A stretch of DNA of 64,000 nucleotides from Chitinophaga dinghuensis. Lineage in GTDB: Bacteria; Bacteroidota; Bacteroidia; Chitinophagales; Chitinophagaceae. Position 1 is the first letter of the stretch. Every line of letters starts with the position of its first letter. Location of the stretch: contig NZ_QLMA01000004.1 of assembly GCF_003259435.1 (NCBI RefSeq), positions 248,001-312,000 of the forward strand, read 5' to 3'. This document shows, in pieces, positions 52,481 to 61,017 of the stretch. The translations under genes and the position numbers were made by a program. The notes beneath the pieces are model-generated. The model ran no database searches and had not been told where the DNA came from. It saw only the letters and a program-made list of their open reading frames with translations.

Positions 52481-53122
52481 ATGAATACTGCTATCCAAAC
52501 CTTTCTCTCCAGGCAACTGGAGGAAAACAAATCAGCTTTCCTGGCTATATCAGACCTACACCCATTGCTGGAACCATTCAAAGGAGCAGTGCAGTCTCTT
52601 TCCTATGAAGAAAGTGTGGGCGCGTTTGCTGCTGAACTGGAAGAAAACATTCAAAACTGGTGGACAAATCCGGAAAAAACTAATGTGAACACGGAGCTGC
52701 ATGCCATTTTATTTGAGTACAATGATATGCTCAATGCGTCTGAAATAGCGGATGCATATGGAATAAATAAAATCGCATCTCCCCTTGGTTTTCAAGTGGA
52801 GCCTTATGATAGTATTGGTAGCTTTGATTTTGCAGAAGGTTTTTATGCGGTGCCAGGCATTACCCTGAAATGCTTCGACCCACTGCAAAAACTATCCAGC
52901 GATGAGGTGGATGAAGATGAATATGAAGATATAGAAGTGTATTTTCTGGATGGATATGAAGAGTTGATGAATGTGTACATGTATAACGCCTATCTGGCTT
53001 TACATAAAGCATTGCAGCATTTATATGAGCAGGGCAAGCTGGATGGAATCAGGAAGGCAACTCCTTTCTGTTTTTTAATAGGAGAGCATGATACGGAGAT
53101 ACAGCCCTTGTTTATTATTTAG
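52481..53122 (+). CDS. Hypothetical cytoplasmic protein
   Basis: 213 residues, not recognised. No signal peptide or membrane segment. Acidic (a DEVDEDEYEDIEVYFLDGYEE stretch lies near residues 145-165) with helical N- and C-termini. It looks like the solitary immunity-like or SMI1-like small proteins of Bacteroidota in length and charge, but no motif confirms that. It is flanked by terminators on both sides, so it is expressed alone. Confidence 0.6.
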   Translation: MNTAIQTFLSRQLEENKSAFLAISDLHPLLEPFKGAVQSLSYEESVGAFAAELEENIQNWWTNPEKTNVNTELHAILFEYNDMLNASEIADAYGINKIASPLGFQVEPYDSIGSFDFAEGFYAVPGITLKCFDPLQKLSSDEVDEDEYEDIEVYFLDGYEELMNVYMYNAYLALHKALQHLYEQGKLDGIRKATPFCFLIGEHDTEIQPLFII

Positions 53123-53157
53123 TCATTTATAAATAAAATTACCTGAATGAGTATACG

Positions 53158-53190
53158 AAAAAGGCAATACAATTAATGTATTGCCTTTTT
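53158..53190. terminator. Bidirectional terminator between convergent genes
   Basis: 13-bp perfect stem AAAAAGGCAATAC (53158-53170) / GTATTGCCTTTTT (53178-53190) with loop AATTAAT. The A/T ends give a T-run in both directions, between the 52481 gene and pepE. Confidence 0.8.
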
Positions 53191-53242
53191 AAATATATTT
53201 CCTTTGCGTCCTTTGCTTCTTTGCGTCCTTTGCGAGAAACAA

Positions 53243-53950
53243 CTATCCCAGATGTTCCAGCGTACTTCCGCTCTCCACTTCATACGGCGCTTTCCCTGCT
53301 TCAAAGATCCGCGCAGTCAGTTTTCCACGCAGTGTAATAGTATTTCCTTCTACGTGTAACCAACTACCTTCGCGCAGGCCTACTACTGGCGTAATGTTCT
53401 GCGTATGGAATTCCTTGATACGCGTTTCGCGGGTTTCTCCCATATGTTGGCTCCCTTCAATTGGATCAAGATAATGTGGATTAATATTGAATGGTACCAG
53501 ACCGGTAGTTTCAAAACTGGAAGGATAAACGATCGGCATATCATTGGTGGTTTGCATGGTGAGACCACCGATATTCGTGCCGGCACTGCATCCCATATAC
53601 GGCGTACCTTTCTCCACTACGCTACGCACCTGCTGCATCAATCCTTTTTCATGCAATGTTTTTACCAGCAGGAAAGTATTTCCTCCGCCGGTGAAAATGC
53701 CTTCTGCATTCTCCAGCGCTGCTACCGGGTTATCGAATGTATGTAAGCCCCGTACAGTAATCCCTAACTCTTTGAAGCCATCCGCTGCACGAAGGGTATA
53801 GTCATCATGTGAAATGCCACCCGGACGAGCATACGGTATAAAGATCACTTCCTTTACGCCGGTGAATAAAGTCTTCATAGCCGGCTTCAGATAAGCCAGG
53901 TATTCTTCTCCAAATAATGTGGAGGTGCTCGCCAATACAATCTGTTTCAT
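53243..53950 (-). CDS. pepE: Dipeptidase E (alpha-aspartyl dipeptidase)
   Basis: 235 residues from the ATG at 53950 (MKQIVLASTSTLFGEEYL), preferred over 53998 because the family starts with this strand. S51-family features: GGGNTFLLVKTL, the nucleophile elbow GCSAGTNI (Ser), the following TTNDMPIVYP and a downstream NINPHYLDP with the catalytic-region histidine. It hydrolyses dipeptides with N-terminal aspartate in the cytoplasm. The length matches characterised PepE proteins. Monocistronic. Confidence 0.9.
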   Translation of the reverse strand: MKQIVLASTSTLFGEEYLAYLKPAMKTLFTGVKEVIFIPYARPGGISHDDYTLRAADGFKELGITVRGLHTFDNPVAALENAEGIFTGGGNTFLLVKTLHEKGLMQQVRSVVEKGTPYMGCSAGTNIGGLTMQTTNDMPIVYPSSFETTGLVPFNINPHYLDPIEGSQHMGETRETRIKEFHTQNITPVVGLREGSWLHVEGNTITLRGKLTARIFEAGKAPYEVESGSTLEHLG

Positions 53951-53998
53951 CGAAAAAATTTTCACGAAGGTAAGTACCCTGCCAGAATTTATCATCAT

Positions 53999-54633
53999 AT
54001 TCCTACACGTTGCATGTTGTCTGACATATTATCTGTCATGATTGTGTCGCATATCGCAGTAAAATAGGAGACGAATGAAAATTGATTGTCATAGATTTTT
54101 CACATTTCATAACGGGACTATAAGGTATAATGTACGCTTAATATATTGTGTTAAGATCGAGTGCTGTAAGTGAACAATGATAGTTATCAACCAAAGAAAA
54201 ATTTCGTCGTAGCCTTAATCAGGATCATGTAAGAATCCCTGTGTGAACTCCGCCTGTAGCGGGTCTCCAACGTTAATTCCGTGAGCTGTATGAAAAAGTG
54301 CCTTATAATTGTTTAGTGCTTCGCTGAACAATCCCTGTATGAACACGTGAATACACGTTAATTTATTTGCTATTGTCTGGCAGCTGCTTTAAATGCTTGC
54401 TGCAGGAGAGTCATGTATTTATCTAACTAAAATAATTGAACAATGAAGCAATGCTACATTTCCAAAATGGAGCCGTGTGCCCGTGTGTCACGATGGTACA
54501 TCCATTCCTTTTCCAAATCCGACAAGTAAACATATAGCTGAATAACAGCGGTATTCCGCTTGTGCACAGGTATTGCAAAATGCCTGAATGGAATGCTGCT
54601 GCCTAAACGAATCACTTTAAACCATTTTTAGCA
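53999..54633. other. Long leader/promoter region of the SusC operon
   Basis: About 630 bp without an ORF. A 15-bp near-repeat AATCCCTGTGTGAAC (54234) / AATCCCTGTATGAAC (54330), 96 bp apart, may be a pair of regulator sites. No clear TAnnTTTG near the SusC start. Nothing else recognised. Confidence 0.45.
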
Positions 54634-57600
54634 ATGAGAGATCATCAATCCATGTGGTTGGCTGACAAAAAGCGTCGCTGGGGGCAATCGCTGCTGGTAG
54701 CTTGCTGTACCCTGAATGCCGCCCTGTGTGCAGGTCCGCAGCAATCAATGGCCACGGCCCGCTATCTCCCGCTACCTTCCAGGGATACTGTACCTGCTGT
54801 AAGTAAGGATTCCTTACCTGATCAGGATACCACCGTTATCAGTGAAAATGATGTGGTAAAAGTTTTTAACAGAAGACACGTACCATCCGTTTTTAAAAAT
54901 AATGATACCCTGAATGTCCGACAGACGGCTGTCTACCCATATACCAGCCTGCAACAAATGATGAAAGGAAACATCAGGGGAATATATGTGCAGGAACCAA
55001 GCGGAGAGCCAGGTACAGAACAATTTATGTACATCCGCGGTCTGTCCATGCCACTACTCTCCAAACAAGATGTATATCAGGTACAACCACTGATTTGTAT
55101 CAACGGCATTCCACTGGTACAAGATAATTCCATCGTCTTTGATATCCAGGCCAATGATAAGAACCGGCTGGGACCCGCTACCAATATGCTTTCGGTTGTA
55201 AACCTGGATAATGTGCAGTCGGTAGAGGTATATAAAGATGCCGTTGCCATCAGCCTTTTTGGCCCCCGCGGTGCTAACGGCGTGATCAACATCCTCACGA
55301 AAGCGCCGGCATTCGGCAAACGTAAAATCAGTATCAACAGCTATTTTGGCGTTAATCTCTACGATCCTGTTTTTACTACTAATGGCCAGGCAGAAAACAG
55401 AATACGTAAACCGTACTACGCGAAATACGCTACAACGGCAGACTCACTAAGCTTCCCGCCTTATCTCCGCGATTCGTCGAATGCGGCGTATTATGGCCAT
55501 GCCGACTGGGTAGATCTCTATTTCAGAAATACCACCAGTCACAGTATTAACGCCAGTATTTCCGGCGGTTCAGAAAGAGCAAACTTCCGCTTCTTCGGCG
55601 ATAAAACCACTGCCAATGGTATCGCAGACAATACGCAGCTGAATAAGTACAACGCGAACTTCACGGTGAATATGTCCCCCAAACCATGGCTCATGGGCTC
55701 CGCTATGATCAACGCCACCCGCATGGACAGAAAGCGTAATACCAGTATGGAAGACAGATATCTTGAAACGGGCTATGTTCCTGATATCACCAGCCCGCTG
55801 GCGCCTAATAAAGAAGCGTATGGACTCTATCTCCGCGAACTGGCAAAAGGCTTCGATAAAAATTTTGTCAACAGCATCCAGGGTAGCTTCTCACTGATGT
55901 TCGTATACAAACAATGGAGATATACCAGTCGCCTCCTGTTCGACTACAACGAAAGCAACCGCGATCTGTTCTATCCTTCCACTCTGATGGACGGAGCAAG
56001 CTATGTATCTAATTACTTCGGCAATAACCAACGCCTGGGATTCCAAAATACGCTGGATTATATCTGGAAACCTTCTACACAGCATAGTTTCAGCTTTGAA
56101 GTAGGTCATAGCTATCAGACAGACATCAACAGATATAATTATCTCCGTTCCTATAATGGTATCAGTGATCGTGTAAAAGTAAATGTGATCGATGGTAATG
56201 ATAACAACCTCTATTTCGCCAATCAGCTGACCTATCGCTTTATCGATGGGATGAAGCAGCGACTGATATCTTACCACGGCAATGTAAAATATGACTACAG
56301 TAATATTCTGCGTCTCTCTGCTACGCTTCGCAGCGATGGTTCTTCCCTGATTTCTCCGGCTAACAGATGGCTGTTCTCCGGCGCTATCGGAGCGGAATGG
56401 TATCTGAAAAATCATTTGTTACCTGGGGCAGATGCCATCAGCGATCTGACAGCCCACGCCAGTTGGGGCCGCGTAGGACGTATGCCCGGCGATGAACGAT
56501 TTGGCGCAGGTCCGCAATATAAAGTGGATATGGGCTGGACAGGCAATATCAACACGGCGTCTTATGCAGGTTTCGCAGGACTCTCAAGACCTTATTCCTA
56601 TGGTTGGGTAGGGGAGAACATTCCATGGTCTACCACCGATATCCTCACCATTGGTGCTGATCTTGCGTTGTTCAACTCACGTATACGCGTAAACGCAGAT
56701 TACTATTCTAAAAATGACCGTAACCTCCTCATCATGCTTCCTGCGGTAGCAGAGTCAGGTTATGTAGGTACTTATCAGAATGGTATGATGGTGAATAACA
56801 GCGGACTGGAAGCTTCTCTGGCACTGGATGTGGTTCGTAAAGGCGCTTTCACCTGGACGCCATCTGTCACTGCTGCATATAATATCAATACACTGAAAAC
56901 GCTTCCTGGTGGCGCGAAGTCGCTCACCATTGGCGACCGTCATTTTGAAGTAGGTAAAGCGGTGGATATGTTCTGGCTCTATCAGAACCAGGGAATCTAC
57001 AACAGCAATTCCGAAATTCCTACAGACGCCAAAACCGGCGCACCATTGACTTTCAAAGGATCGCCTTTCCACGTGGGCGATGCTAAATGGAAAGATAATA
57101 ACGGCGATTTCATCATCGATGACAAGGATAAAGTACTCATGGCGCACAGCATGCCAGTATTTACCGGGAATTTCACCAACACCTTGAAATACGGTAGCCT
57201 GGATCTGTCGTTTACTTTCTACTTCGCAGCAGGCCAATCAGTACTGAACAGCAAAACTGCTACAAGACTTGATTTCGCCAACCACGATGGACAAACAGAT
57301 ATCGGTTCCGTAAAAGATATTACCTACTGGCAGCAGAATGAAAAAATGAAGGATTATCCCCTGTATAATCCCTGGAGCGCCACTATTCCTTTCCGTGCAG
57401 ACCAGGACCTCTTCCTGGAGAAAGCCACTTTCGTGAAACTGAGAACCGTTAGCCTGGGCTATGATCTGGGTACCACGAAGTTCATGAAAAGGATGGTGCC
57501 AACGCTGACCCGCTGTTACCTCTATGCAACAGCAAATAATATCCTCACCTTCAGCGGTTACACCGGTGGAGATCCGGAACTGACCTACTACAACGGCTAT

Positions 57601-57663
57601 GATAACGGGTATGCCATCCCTATCCCGAAAACGTACACCGTAGGACTCAAACTGGATTTATAA
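54634..57663 (+). CDS. SusC/RagA-type TonB-linked transporter lacking the CarboxypepD_reg domain
   Basis: 1009 residues. After an export signal (LLVACCTLNAALCAGPQQ) there is a short unstructured stretch and then directly the plug: YTSLQQMMKGNIRGIYVQEPSGEPGTEQFMYIRGLS, PLICINGIPLVQDNS, LDNVQSVEVYKDAVAISLFGPRGANGVINILTKAP. The barrel follows to VGLKLDL. The N-terminal beta-sandwich seen in the SusC proteins at 25593 and 61018 is absent. SusD follows 21 bp later. The operon continues with fasciclin, DUF5007 and a second SusC, so this transporter may handle a peptide or matrix ligand rather than a glycan. Confidence 0.9.
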   Translation: MRDHQSMWLADKKRRWGQSLLVACCTLNAALCAGPQQSMATARYLPLPSRDTVPAVSKDSLPDQDTTVISENDVVKVFNRRHVPSVFKNNDTLNVRQTAVYPYTSLQQMMKGNIRGIYVQEPSGEPGTEQFMYIRGLSMPLLSKQDVYQVQPLICINGIPLVQDNSIVFDIQANDKNRLGPATNMLSVVNLDNVQSVEVYKDAVAISLFGPRGANGVINILTKAPAFGKRKISINSYFGVNLYDPVFTTNGQAENRIRKPYYAKYATTADSLSFPPYLRDSSNAAYYGHADWVDLYFRNTTSHSINASISGGSERANFRFFGDKTTANGIADNTQLNKYNANFTVNMSPKPWLMGSAMINATRMDRKRNTSMEDRYLETGYVPDITSPLAPNKEAYGLYLRELAKGFDKNFVNSIQGSFSLMFVYKQWRYTSRLLFDYNESNRDLFYPSTLMDGASYVSNYFGNNQRLGFQNTLDYIWKPSTQHSFSFEVGHSYQTDINRYNYLRSYNGISDRVKVNVIDGNDNNLYFANQLTYRFIDGMKQRLISYHGNVKYDYSNILRLSATLRSDGSSLISPANRWLFSGAIGAEWYLKNHLLPGADAISDLTAHASWGRVGRMPGDERFGAGPQYKVDMGWTGNINTASYAGFAGLSRPYSYGWVGENIPWSTTDILTIGADLALFNSRIRVNADYYSKNDRNLLIMLPAVAESGYVGTYQNGMMVNNSGLEASLALDVVRKGAFTWTPSVTAAYNINTLKTLPGGAKSLTIGDRHFEVGKAVDMFWLYQNQGIYNSNSEIPTDAKTGAPLTFKGSPFHVGDAKWKDNNGDFIIDDKDKVLMAHSMPVFTGNFTNTLKYGSLDLSFTFYFAAGQSVLNSKTATRLDFANHDGQTDIGSVKDITYWQQNEKMKDYPLYNPWSATIPFRADQDLFLEKATFVKLRTVSLGYDLGTTKFMKRMVPTLTRCYLYATANNILTFSGYTGGDPELTYYNGYDNGYAIPIPKTYTVGLKLDL

Positions 57664-57684
57664 TCAACAGCTATCTACTTCCGT

Positions 57685-59220
57685 ATGAATAAAATATTTC
57701 GTTCTCTAACAAAAGCAGCGCTGGCAGTGATAGGTATCAGTCTCGCTATGTCCTGCAATAAATCGCTGGACTTGCAGTCGACCCGACTCGTGAGTGAGAA
57801 AGACTACTGGTCCAGTGTGGAAAATGCCCGTAGTGCGCTGATGGGCGTGTACGGTCTGTCCAGGGCTGCGCTTACAGACAATGCGGCTTTCTGGATGTAT
57901 GGCGAATTTCGCAAAGGGGAATTTACGGCCGTTACCCGTACTGATCTGAAAGCGATTGTCAACAATGAGTTGAATGTATCGCTTCCGATGTTGCAGGGAT
58001 TGAAAAGCTGGCGCAGATTCTATGCTGCTATTAATGCGGCCAATCTGTTTATTGAGCGTTCCGGAGATATCGTAAAAAAAGACGCGTATTACTCTGCCAG
58101 CATCAACAAACTGGATATTGCGCAGGCCCGTGCAATGAGGGCTTTCCTCTATTTTTATATGGTGCGTATCTGGGGAGATGTACCATTGGTAGTGTCTTCC
58201 TTTGATGGTAAGTTCCCGCAGCTAGCGCGTACGCCGCAAAATGAAGTACTGGCCTTCGCAGAAAAAGAACTCATAGAAGCCGCAAAAGGATTGCCGATGA
58301 TTTATCGCTCTTCCGATCCTATTCTTGGGGGTAACTATTATAACAAAGGTTATGAATTCTGGAAAGGAAGTCTGGTCAATAAGATCAGCGCATATGCTGT
58401 ATTGGCGCATATTGCCGCATGGCAACAACGCTATGCAGACGTGATGACCTACACGCAGTTTATTCTCGATAATTATAAAACTGCCGATATCAGTTTCACC
58501 AACAGCACGGAGCTCCTCTGTCGCAGCGACAGCGGATTTTTCTATCGCATGGGCCCTAGCCAGATACTCAATTTCTCTTTCGATTACAATAACGGCGAAG
58601 GTATCCTCGCAGGTCACCTGGAAGACTATACGCTGGCCAAACCTATTACCAGCAAACTGATGCCGGACCTCTTTGTGCCGAAAGACTCTATCATCGGGCT
58701 CTTTACCTGGAATGCAGATGAGCGCTTCAGTATAGACCTCACCACCGGGTATCCAAAAACAGAAAACTATTTCGTGAATTATAACACGAATACCCCTGTT
58801 TTCAGCAAGATCAAAGTCATACAGGATGGTAAGCTGGACAAAGGTACTTTCCGCATGTTCAACGCCACTATGATGTTTAGTCGCATGGAAGAAATAGCCC
58901 TGTTGCGTGCAGAAGCTGCTTTTGTTACCAATGATATGACAGAAGCTACCAGCTGGTTACGTCAGGTAATGGTGAGCAGAGGAATTCCTTCTCCGATATA
59001 TACCGGCATGGACCTCCTGGATGAAATTTTCAGAGAGAGAAGAAGAGAGCTGATGGGAGAGGGTTGGCGTTGGTATGATCAGATCCGTTATGCAAGGCTT
59101 CGTCCTGGCAAAAGCTCGCTGACGCCTTTGCTCCAGAATGGCGGCATTTACTGGCCGCTCGCTGATGATGTGCTGGCCGCAAATCCTAAGCTGGTTCAAA
59201 ATTCTTACTGGAATAAATAA
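57685..59220 (+). CDS. SusD/RagB-family surface lipoprotein
   Basis: 511 residues with a lipobox (GISLAMSC, Cys24). SusD features: KDYWSSVENARSALMGVYGLSRAAL, ARAMRAFLYFYMVRIWGDVPLV, RTPQNEVLAFAEKELIEAAKGLP, ALLRAEAAFVTNDMTEATSWLRQVMVSRGIPS and the C-terminal IFRERRRELMGEGWRWYDQIRY. Surface partner of the SusC upstream (21 bp). The fasciclin gene follows 9 bp later. Confidence 0.92.
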   Translation: MNKIFRSLTKAALAVIGISLAMSCNKSLDLQSTRLVSEKDYWSSVENARSALMGVYGLSRAALTDNAAFWMYGEFRKGEFTAVTRTDLKAIVNNELNVSLPMLQGLKSWRRFYAAINAANLFIERSGDIVKKDAYYSASINKLDIAQARAMRAFLYFYMVRIWGDVPLVVSSFDGKFPQLARTPQNEVLAFAEKELIEAAKGLPMIYRSSDPILGGNYYNKGYEFWKGSLVNKISAYAVLAHIAAWQQRYADVMTYTQFILDNYKTADISFTNSTELLCRSDSGFFYRMGPSQILNFSFDYNNGEGILAGHLEDYTLAKPITSKLMPDLFVPKDSIIGLFTWNADERFSIDLTTGYPKTENYFVNYNTNTPVFSKIKVIQDGKLDKGTFRMFNATMMFSRMEEIALLRAEAAFVTNDMTEATSWLRQVMVSRGIPSPIYTGMDLLDEIFRERRRELMGEGWRWYDQIRYARLRPGKSSLTPLLQNGGIYWPLADDVLAANPKLVQNSYWNK

Positions 59221-59229
59221 ATCCTTGCC

Positions 59230-59898
59230 ATGCAGAAAAAAGTAAAAATATCAGAAAGAATTGCCTTGTTGCTGCTGGCGGTAGTGTTGATGGCCAGTTG
59301 TCAGAAAGATGGCGGTTATCTCAACTACGAAAAACAACCGCCACAGATAGACGCTAACGTATACGACTATCTGCAAAGTAAAAAAGGCGTCTACGATTCT
59401 ATGTTAGTGGTGGTAGACAGAGTAGGGCTGAAACGTATTCTCAGCAATACCCGCGTAACCGTCTTCGCTATTACCAATTCCAGCTTCACAGCGGCTGTTC
59501 GTAACCTGAACATCCTGCGGAGCAAACAAGGGAAAAACCCATTGTATCTCGCTACCCTGGACGACAGAAATCTGGACACGTTGCTTTGTCGCTATATCGT
59601 GCCGGGATTTTATCCAACAGATAGCTTGGCGCAATACCCTGACGGCTATACGACCGCTTCCCTCAAATACAATGGTGGCGCCAATATGCAGCTATATACA
59701 GAATCTGCTTCCGGTATGGCCGGCGGCGGACCTAAGTACGTCATCTTCAGCGATACCAAAGGCTCCTTCTACATCAATAAATGGGTGCGCGCCAACACGA
59801 TTTCCATGGATACTTACCTGCGGAATGGAGTGATACATGTACTCAGCGGAGATCATGAATTCGGCTTTAGTGAATTTATCAACCGATTCAATAACTAA
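59230..59898 (+). CDS. Fasciclin-domain lipoprotein
   Basis: 222 residues with a lipobox (VVLMASC, about Cys24) and one fasciclin (FAS1) domain: YDSMLVVVDRVGLKRILSNTRVTVFAITNSSFTAA early and RNGVIHVLSGDHEFGFSEF at the end, matching the FAS1 H1 and H2 boxes. FAS1 domains mediate adhesion or matrix contact. It sits in the SusCD operon, 9 bp after SusD, and is probably surface-exposed with it. Confidence 0.88.
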   Translation: MQKKVKISERIALLLLAVVLMASCQKDGGYLNYEKQPPQIDANVYDYLQSKKGVYDSMLVVVDRVGLKRILSNTRVTVFAITNSSFTAAVRNLNILRSKQGKNPLYLATLDDRNLDTLLCRYIVPGFYPTDSLAQYPDGYTTASLKYNGGANMQLYTESASGMAGGGPKYVIFSDTKGSFYINKWVRANTISMDTYLRNGVIHVLSGDHEFGFSEFINRFNN

Positions 59899-59931
59899 TC
59901 CTATTGCGGACAGCTTTTAAATGATAGTAAA

Positions 59932-60966
59932 ATGAAAAGATTATTACTGGTGTTGTTGACAATGGGAGGAATATCCGGATGTGTGAAAATACCTGCCGAC
60001 GCGGATTACCTGAGTCAGGGCGCAGGCTACACGCAAACGGTTTTTCAACCTATACTCGGCAGAACTTCCATCATGCCGCAGGATGCGTTTGCCACCATTT
60101 TTAATGCGGATAATTCCACGCTGCCACTCACTTTCAAAATGAGCAAAGTGCGGGATGCAGAAACCGGCGATACCGTAGACTTGTTTAATAAAACATTTGA
60201 TGTACTGGTATGGAAACAACCTTATACCGGATTGGAGAAAACGAGGGAAGAACTGGAGAAGAAACGTGCGATTGAAAAACACCGCTTGTTTGAAGTGAGG
60301 GAGCATTCCGGGCAATTAGTGATGTGGACGCCTGTTGATAAGGCCTACCTCAATGCCGTGAAAGTACAGCCTTCCAAAGGTTATAATTTCGATATTGAAG
60401 TGTCCAATTCCGGAGGGTCGAAAATCATCCGGAATATGCAACTCAAACCGATGCGCCCACAGCCTTACTGGCCTAATAATATTGATCAGGTAACAGGGAA
60501 CGCATACGGTACGCTCAATCCAACCATCCTGTATAATATGAAGAGCTATAAGGATAACACCTTCCTCTCTTCGAGTGACTGCCAGATGGTATTCTACAAA
60601 GATCCGGAAAGTAAGGAGAATACCCTCACTTTCGAGTTCCGCGATTCGTCCTATCAACCGATAGACCCTAAAATGTTCAACATCACACAATGGGACAGAG
60701 TTTGCCACCACTTCGGCGATCCTGTATTCACGCCTGAAAACGTGACTTACCAGGTGGCTTATCCTATACCGCTGGCGGGTATTACCACGCAATACACCAT
60801 CGATAACGGGCTGGCTGCAAAAGTGCAGTTTGGATTTAGTCGCATCGGTGCTGGCGGAATCCGCCAGGACGCCTACATCGGCACCTTGTTGAATATCTAT
60901 GAGCCAGGCGCCTGGAAAATTATCTTCTGGTTCTACAGGGATAACCCTGACTTCCGGAATAATTAA
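59932..60966 (+). CDS. DUF5007-like lipoprotein
   Basis: 344 residues with a lipobox (MGGISGC, Cys17). The rest is a beta-rich protein with a short helical insertion (EKTREELEKKRAIEKHRLFEV) that I associate with DUF5007 proteins found next to fasciclin/SusCD operons; the assignment is from memory of that context and of the opening VKIPADADYLSQGAGYTQTVFQPILGR. Function unknown; probably another surface component of the complex. Confidence 0.7.
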   Translation: MKRLLLVLLTMGGISGCVKIPADADYLSQGAGYTQTVFQPILGRTSIMPQDAFATIFNADNSTLPLTFKMSKVRDAETGDTVDLFNKTFDVLVWKQPYTGLEKTREELEKKRAIEKHRLFEVREHSGQLVMWTPVDKAYLNAVKVQPSKGYNFDIEVSNSGGSKIIRNMQLKPMRPQPYWPNNIDQVTGNAYGTLNPTILYNMKSYKDNTFLSSSDCQMVFYKDPESKENTLTFEFRDSSYQPIDPKMFNITQWDRVCHHFGDPVFTPENVTYQVAYPIPLAGITTQYTIDNGLAAKVQFGFSRIGAGGIRQDAYIGTLLNIYEPGAWKIIFWFYRDNPDFRNN

Positions 60967-61017
60967 CCGGTACAGTGAATAGTGAAATTAAATTATCAAT
61001 GATAAAATCAAACCTTA